A stretch of DNA of 64,000 bases from positions 65,162,627 through 65,226,626 of the forward strand of contig NC_077223.1 of assembly GCF_024763615.1 (NCBI RefSeq), given 5' to 3'. The notes beneath the pieces are model-generated. The model ran no database searches. It worked only from the letters and a program-made list of their open reading frames with translations, and was not told the origin of the DNA. Shown here piece after piece: positions 62,101 to 64,000 of this stretch; the stretch's first letter is position 1; every line of letters starts with the position of its first letter. Made by a program: the position numbers and the translations under genes. The DNA is from Phlebotomus papatasi (Eukaryota > Arthropoda > Insecta > Diptera > Psychodidae).

Positions 62101-64000
62101 GCCGCACAGTCGAATACCACTCGAATTTTTCCCTTAGCCGGGTGAAAAACCGCAAAGTGTGGAAGATACCAAGTATTTCCAGTAGGAGTCATCCTATCTT
62201 CTTCTGTGAGCTTTATCAAGTATCCCTTCTCAAGATGATCACTTATCTTGGCACAGTAAGCCTCGGCCAATGCCGGATCTCTGTCTAGTTTCCTCTCCAT
62301 GGTGTACAAGCGCTTGACAGCTACATCTCTTGACTCTGGCACAATTGGTTGATGACCTTGCTTCCACAGCAATCCAGTCTCGAAACGCCCATCACTCGTC
62401 CTACGGGTGGTGCGCTTCATGATTTCAAGAGCTCTCTTATCTTCACGAGAGAGTACCTTCTCTTGACCTTCAGTACCAAAGCCCTCCAAGGAAAAGGAAT
62501 TCTTCACCATTTCATACAGCTCATCTTTGCGTTCCACAATAGAGTAGGAGTAGGTCTTTACCTCACATGAGGTTTGATTATTCAATTTTCCCATTACTAC
62601 CCAGCCTAACCAAGTTAAAGCCAGATAGGGAGCGTTCCACGGTCCGTGGATAATCTCCCGTGACACAATCAAGGGAGTGTTGTCCAGCCCTATCAGCAGA
62701 TCGGGCTCTGCATCCACCATGGATTCAGAATGACCATCGGCCATATGTTTCCAGTCCCGTGACAGTGCTTCCATATCCACTGTCTGCCTAGGGAGACTTA
62801 ACTCACAGACAGTCCTAACTTTCTGCATTAAATACTCCTTGGCTTTGGGATGAGTACCTCTGATTCTACAGTTGACAACAGTCGATGTCAGATCAGTACA
62901 TGCTGTCGGTCCAGCTCCTTGCCACGTCAGAGGGCACTTTGGTCCACTAAGCCCCAATTTCTCTGCTAGAGATGCCTTCATCATTGTCAGCATGGAGCCC
63001 TCATCCAAAAAGGCGTAGACCTTCAAGGTACCTTTCGGTCCAGTAACATACACCGGAAGTATCTTCATGAGAATCTTATTACTCGTATTGGCATGAGCCA
63101 CTGTGGCTCCAGTCATCACAATTCCCCTCTGTGGGGAAATTTCATCTTCCTGATCCGAGTCCTGATCAGTCTCAGTAGGGAAATCTGAAGCATCTAGCTT
63201 CTCCTCATCTTCTCTCTGAGCTAGAGAGAACATTTGCTGCTTGTCATCTCTGTGGAGAAGATTGTGGTGTTTCTGACCACAACCAGGTTTTGGACATTTT
63301 CCGTTATCACTGCAAGTTGAGAGAGAATGATTTGGCTTCAAGCATCTGAAACAAACTCCCTTTTCTCTCACAATCTTCCATCTGTCGCTTATTTTGAGCT
63401 TCTTAAAAGTCTCACAATTTTGTGGGGCATGTTTTCCCTTGCAAAAGCTGCATGCCGCCATTTCGGCTCTCAGCTCGGTCAATTCATTGACAGTTGCCAC
63501 GGTTCTGCCTTTGACAGGTTTCTGCTCCATTTTCGCTGAGTCCCTAACCTGTACACGATAATTCGCCGCCCTGGCCTTTACCGCAATCCAGTCACACAAG
63601 GTTTTCACTGTCACATAGCTCTTGGTCACCTGGAATTCTGACCAAGAAATCTGCATTGACATCGGGAGCTTTAGCACAAGCTCATCCAGCAGCTGGGGAT
63701 TATCAATGTAGCACATTCGGTTGAATTCCTCAATCGCTGCTACCATGTTCACCATCATAGTGGAAAATTCAACCAAGCTCTCCGGCTTGTCTACTCTTAC
63801 AGGTGGGTAAGCCTTCACCTGTGCAATCATGGTGCGAATCAGATGTTCAGGTTGTCCATATCGCTCTTCCAGTGACGACAAAGCCTTGTTCACATTCGAT
63901 GCTGAGTAGAGAAGAAATCTGACTGTTTCTTTGGCTTCTCCAGTGAGACACCTCTGAAGCAGGTTGAGTCTCTCAACATCCGTATATCCACACGTCTGGG
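59187..64000 (-). CDS. BEL/Pao gag-pol polyprotein (N-terminus outside window)
   Basis: One frame of ~1,604 codons, open through the window edge. In order: a DUF1759-type gag (LLQRCLTGEAKE, SSLEERYGQPEHL), CCHC-like knuckles (CSFCKGKHAPQNC, CFRCLKPNHSLSTC), a DUF1758 aspartic protease (VYAFLDEGSMLTM, where the usual D-S/T-G is DEGS), reverse transcriptase with YCDDYL as the YxDD box, RNase H (LHVFGDASESAYAS), an H2C2 zinc finger (FHVRNHHQGREQVVNN, CQICK), the integrase core (GMDYFGPL, FCDNGTN, GGVWERLVRS giving D-D-E) and a C-terminal DUF5641 domain (IGDVVVVCDEQLPRNQWPLG). This order, with RNase H before integrase, is that of BEL/Pao. The stop is TAG, 18 bp before the polypurine tract. Confidence 0.95.
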   Translation of the reverse strand, partial: QTCGYTDVERLNLLQRCLTGEAKETVRFLLYSASNVNKALSSLEERYGQPEHLIRTMIAQVKAYPPVRVDKPESLVEFSTMMVNMVAAIEEFNRMCYIDNPQLLDELVLKLPMSMQISWSEFQVTKSYVTVKTLCDWIAVKARAANYRVQVRDSAKMEQKPVKGRTVATVNELTELRAEMAACSFCKGKHAPQNCETFKKLKISDRWKIVREKGVCFRCLKPNHSLSTCSDNGKCPKPGCGQKHHNLLHRDDKQQMFSLAQREDEEKLDASDFPTETDQDSDQEDEISPQRGIVMTGATVAHANTSNKILMKILPVYVTGPKGTLKVYAFLDEGSMLTMMKASLAEKLGLSGPKCPLTWQGAGPTACTDLTSTVVNCRIRGTHPKAKEYLMQKVRTVCELSLPRQTVDMEALSRDWKHMADGHSESMVDAEPDLLIGLDNTPLIVSREIIHGPWNAPYLALTWLGWVVMGKLNNQTSCEVKTYSYSIVERKDELYEMVKNSFSLEGFGTEGQEKVLSREDKRALEIMKRTTRRTSDGRFETGLLWKQGHQPIVPESRDVAVKRLYTMERKLDRDPALAEAYCAKISDHLEKGYLIKLTEEDRMTPTGNTWYLPHFAVFHPAKGKIRVVFDCAAKSGNVSLNDLLMSGPDLLKSLPAVLENFRKGKFAFTGDIKEMFHRVYVRAEDTNYQRILWRGMDRKNEPEEYKMNVMTFGASCSPTLASYVKNLNAQEYAEEFPEAVKGILHNTYCDDYLGCADTIEESRGLIKDIVQVHKAGGFDIVNWTANDSRILNCVSDTMKSLNAKDEPERILGLWWDSSEDVFTFKTTFHRVASDILSGEKIPTMREVLRLVMSIFDPLGFLAMFSVKGKMILQEIWRQKIGWDDIIYGVALEQWQAFIKELKMIDTVKIPRCYSPKLPEATSIQLHVFGDASESAYASVAYLRIESENSVEVAFVCARTKVAPLKATSIPRLELQAAVLSARVSVAVKTSLDLEFDRVVLWTDSLTVMGWIKSDSRRYKQFVGHRISEIDQLTEIHQWRWISTTQNPADLATRRKPCDFSASSKWFTGATFLKLEEEQWPQDDKKQKVADNGDIEVFQVLVNVERFIGNRLIPEMSRFSRWNRLVRATAQVKNCAQFWLKKWRKAKENLKTSELPGLKVSDLIEAEKVLLQEIQSVYRREIQCLQEGKVIPKESDLYHLTPFVDSDGLLKMRSRLQNSEVRVKCPIILPPKHVGTKLIISDFHVRNHHQGREQVVNNVRERFYIPRVRVAVKRAWHECQICKNKRAQPLIPEMAVLPYARVNDSVYPFVKSGMDYFGPLEVKVGRRVEKRWGVIFTCLATRAVHLEVAHSLTTDSAIMAIRRFMNRRGSITDMFCDNGTNLRGADNEFRRLYAAVDEKKIQETFSEKRVEFHFNPPAAPHMGGVWERLVRSVKVVLKEVMRTRHPTDEELHTFFIEVEYILNNRPLTYVLIDPDDETAITPNHFLIGRSGENRPIGTFDDSDLFLRKAWRRAQYYADHFWRRWMREYLPELTRRTKWYSTTKTIKIGDVVVVCDEQLPRNQWPLGRVEEVFPAPDGKIRSVMVRTRYGLYKRPVAKLAVLDVE

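Larger units (their letters stand above)
58826..64000 (-). mobile_element. BEL/Pao LTR retrotransposon (5' part beyond window)
   Basis: The 3' LTR, polypurine tract and one long gag-pol frame are present in minus orientation. The 5' LTR and the start of gag lie beyond 64000. The frame is open for all 4.8 kb visible, implying a young copy. Confidence 0.93.

Overview
The window is a piece of an animal nuclear genome, almost certainly an insect and most likely a fly. It is AT-rich, its transposon genes carry 62-69 bp introns with ordinary GT-AG sites, and the only host gene recognised is the mitochondrial calcium uniporter (MCU), whose protein looks dipteran. MCU runs on the minus strand. Its last four coding exons lie at 44368-44473, 21285-21386, 17173-17376 and 9206-9490. 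The N-terminal exons were not found. Nearly everything else sits in MCU introns of 7.7, 3.9 and 23.0 kb, or in its flanks, and is mobile or repetitive DNA.

Layout. 1-3.5 kb: a diverged ~130 bp tandem repeat interrupted by small foldback elements (TA- and TTAA-flanked MITEs). 9.2-17.2 kb: last MCU exon, a MITE 29 bp from its acceptor, a minisatellite (10.34-10.77 kb) and an apparently intact PIF/Harbinger transposon (10938-13479, TTA target duplication) with a Myb/SANT-like gene and a DDE transposase. 17.4-26.8 kb: two MCU exons, nested MITEs, a SINE with a 15 bp target duplication, and a pogo/Tigger-like transposase pseudogene cut up by MITEs. 26796-41585: a complete 14.8 kb Polinton/Maverick. 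41.6-53 kb: the first visible MCU exon, many MITEs and copies of an unclassified dispersed repeat. 53121-57270: a 4.15 kb foldback element whose arms are 22 bp hairpin-forming tandem repeats. 58826-64000: a BEL/Pao LTR retrotransposon on the minus strand, cut by the window edge.

The Polinton is the centrepiece. It has 912 bp terminal inverted repeats, a perfect TATATA target duplication and uninterrupted genes for protein-primed DNA polymerase B (plus strand), integrase, packaging ATPase, adenain-like protease, double jelly-roll major capsid protein, a likely minor capsid protein and five smaller proteins (all minus strand). Together these would serve replication, integration, virion assembly and maturation, as in adintovirus-like elements. 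Features seen here that a plain gene list would miss: spliced genes (an intron in the polymerase and one directly after the start codon of a small gene), TAATG stop-start junctions, a TATA box close upstream of several genes, poly(A) signals overlapping stop codons, ~205 bp tandem repeats between the divergent transcription units, and a tRNA-like sequence in both terminal repeats.

All calls come from reading the sequence. No database search, alignment software or folding program was used.
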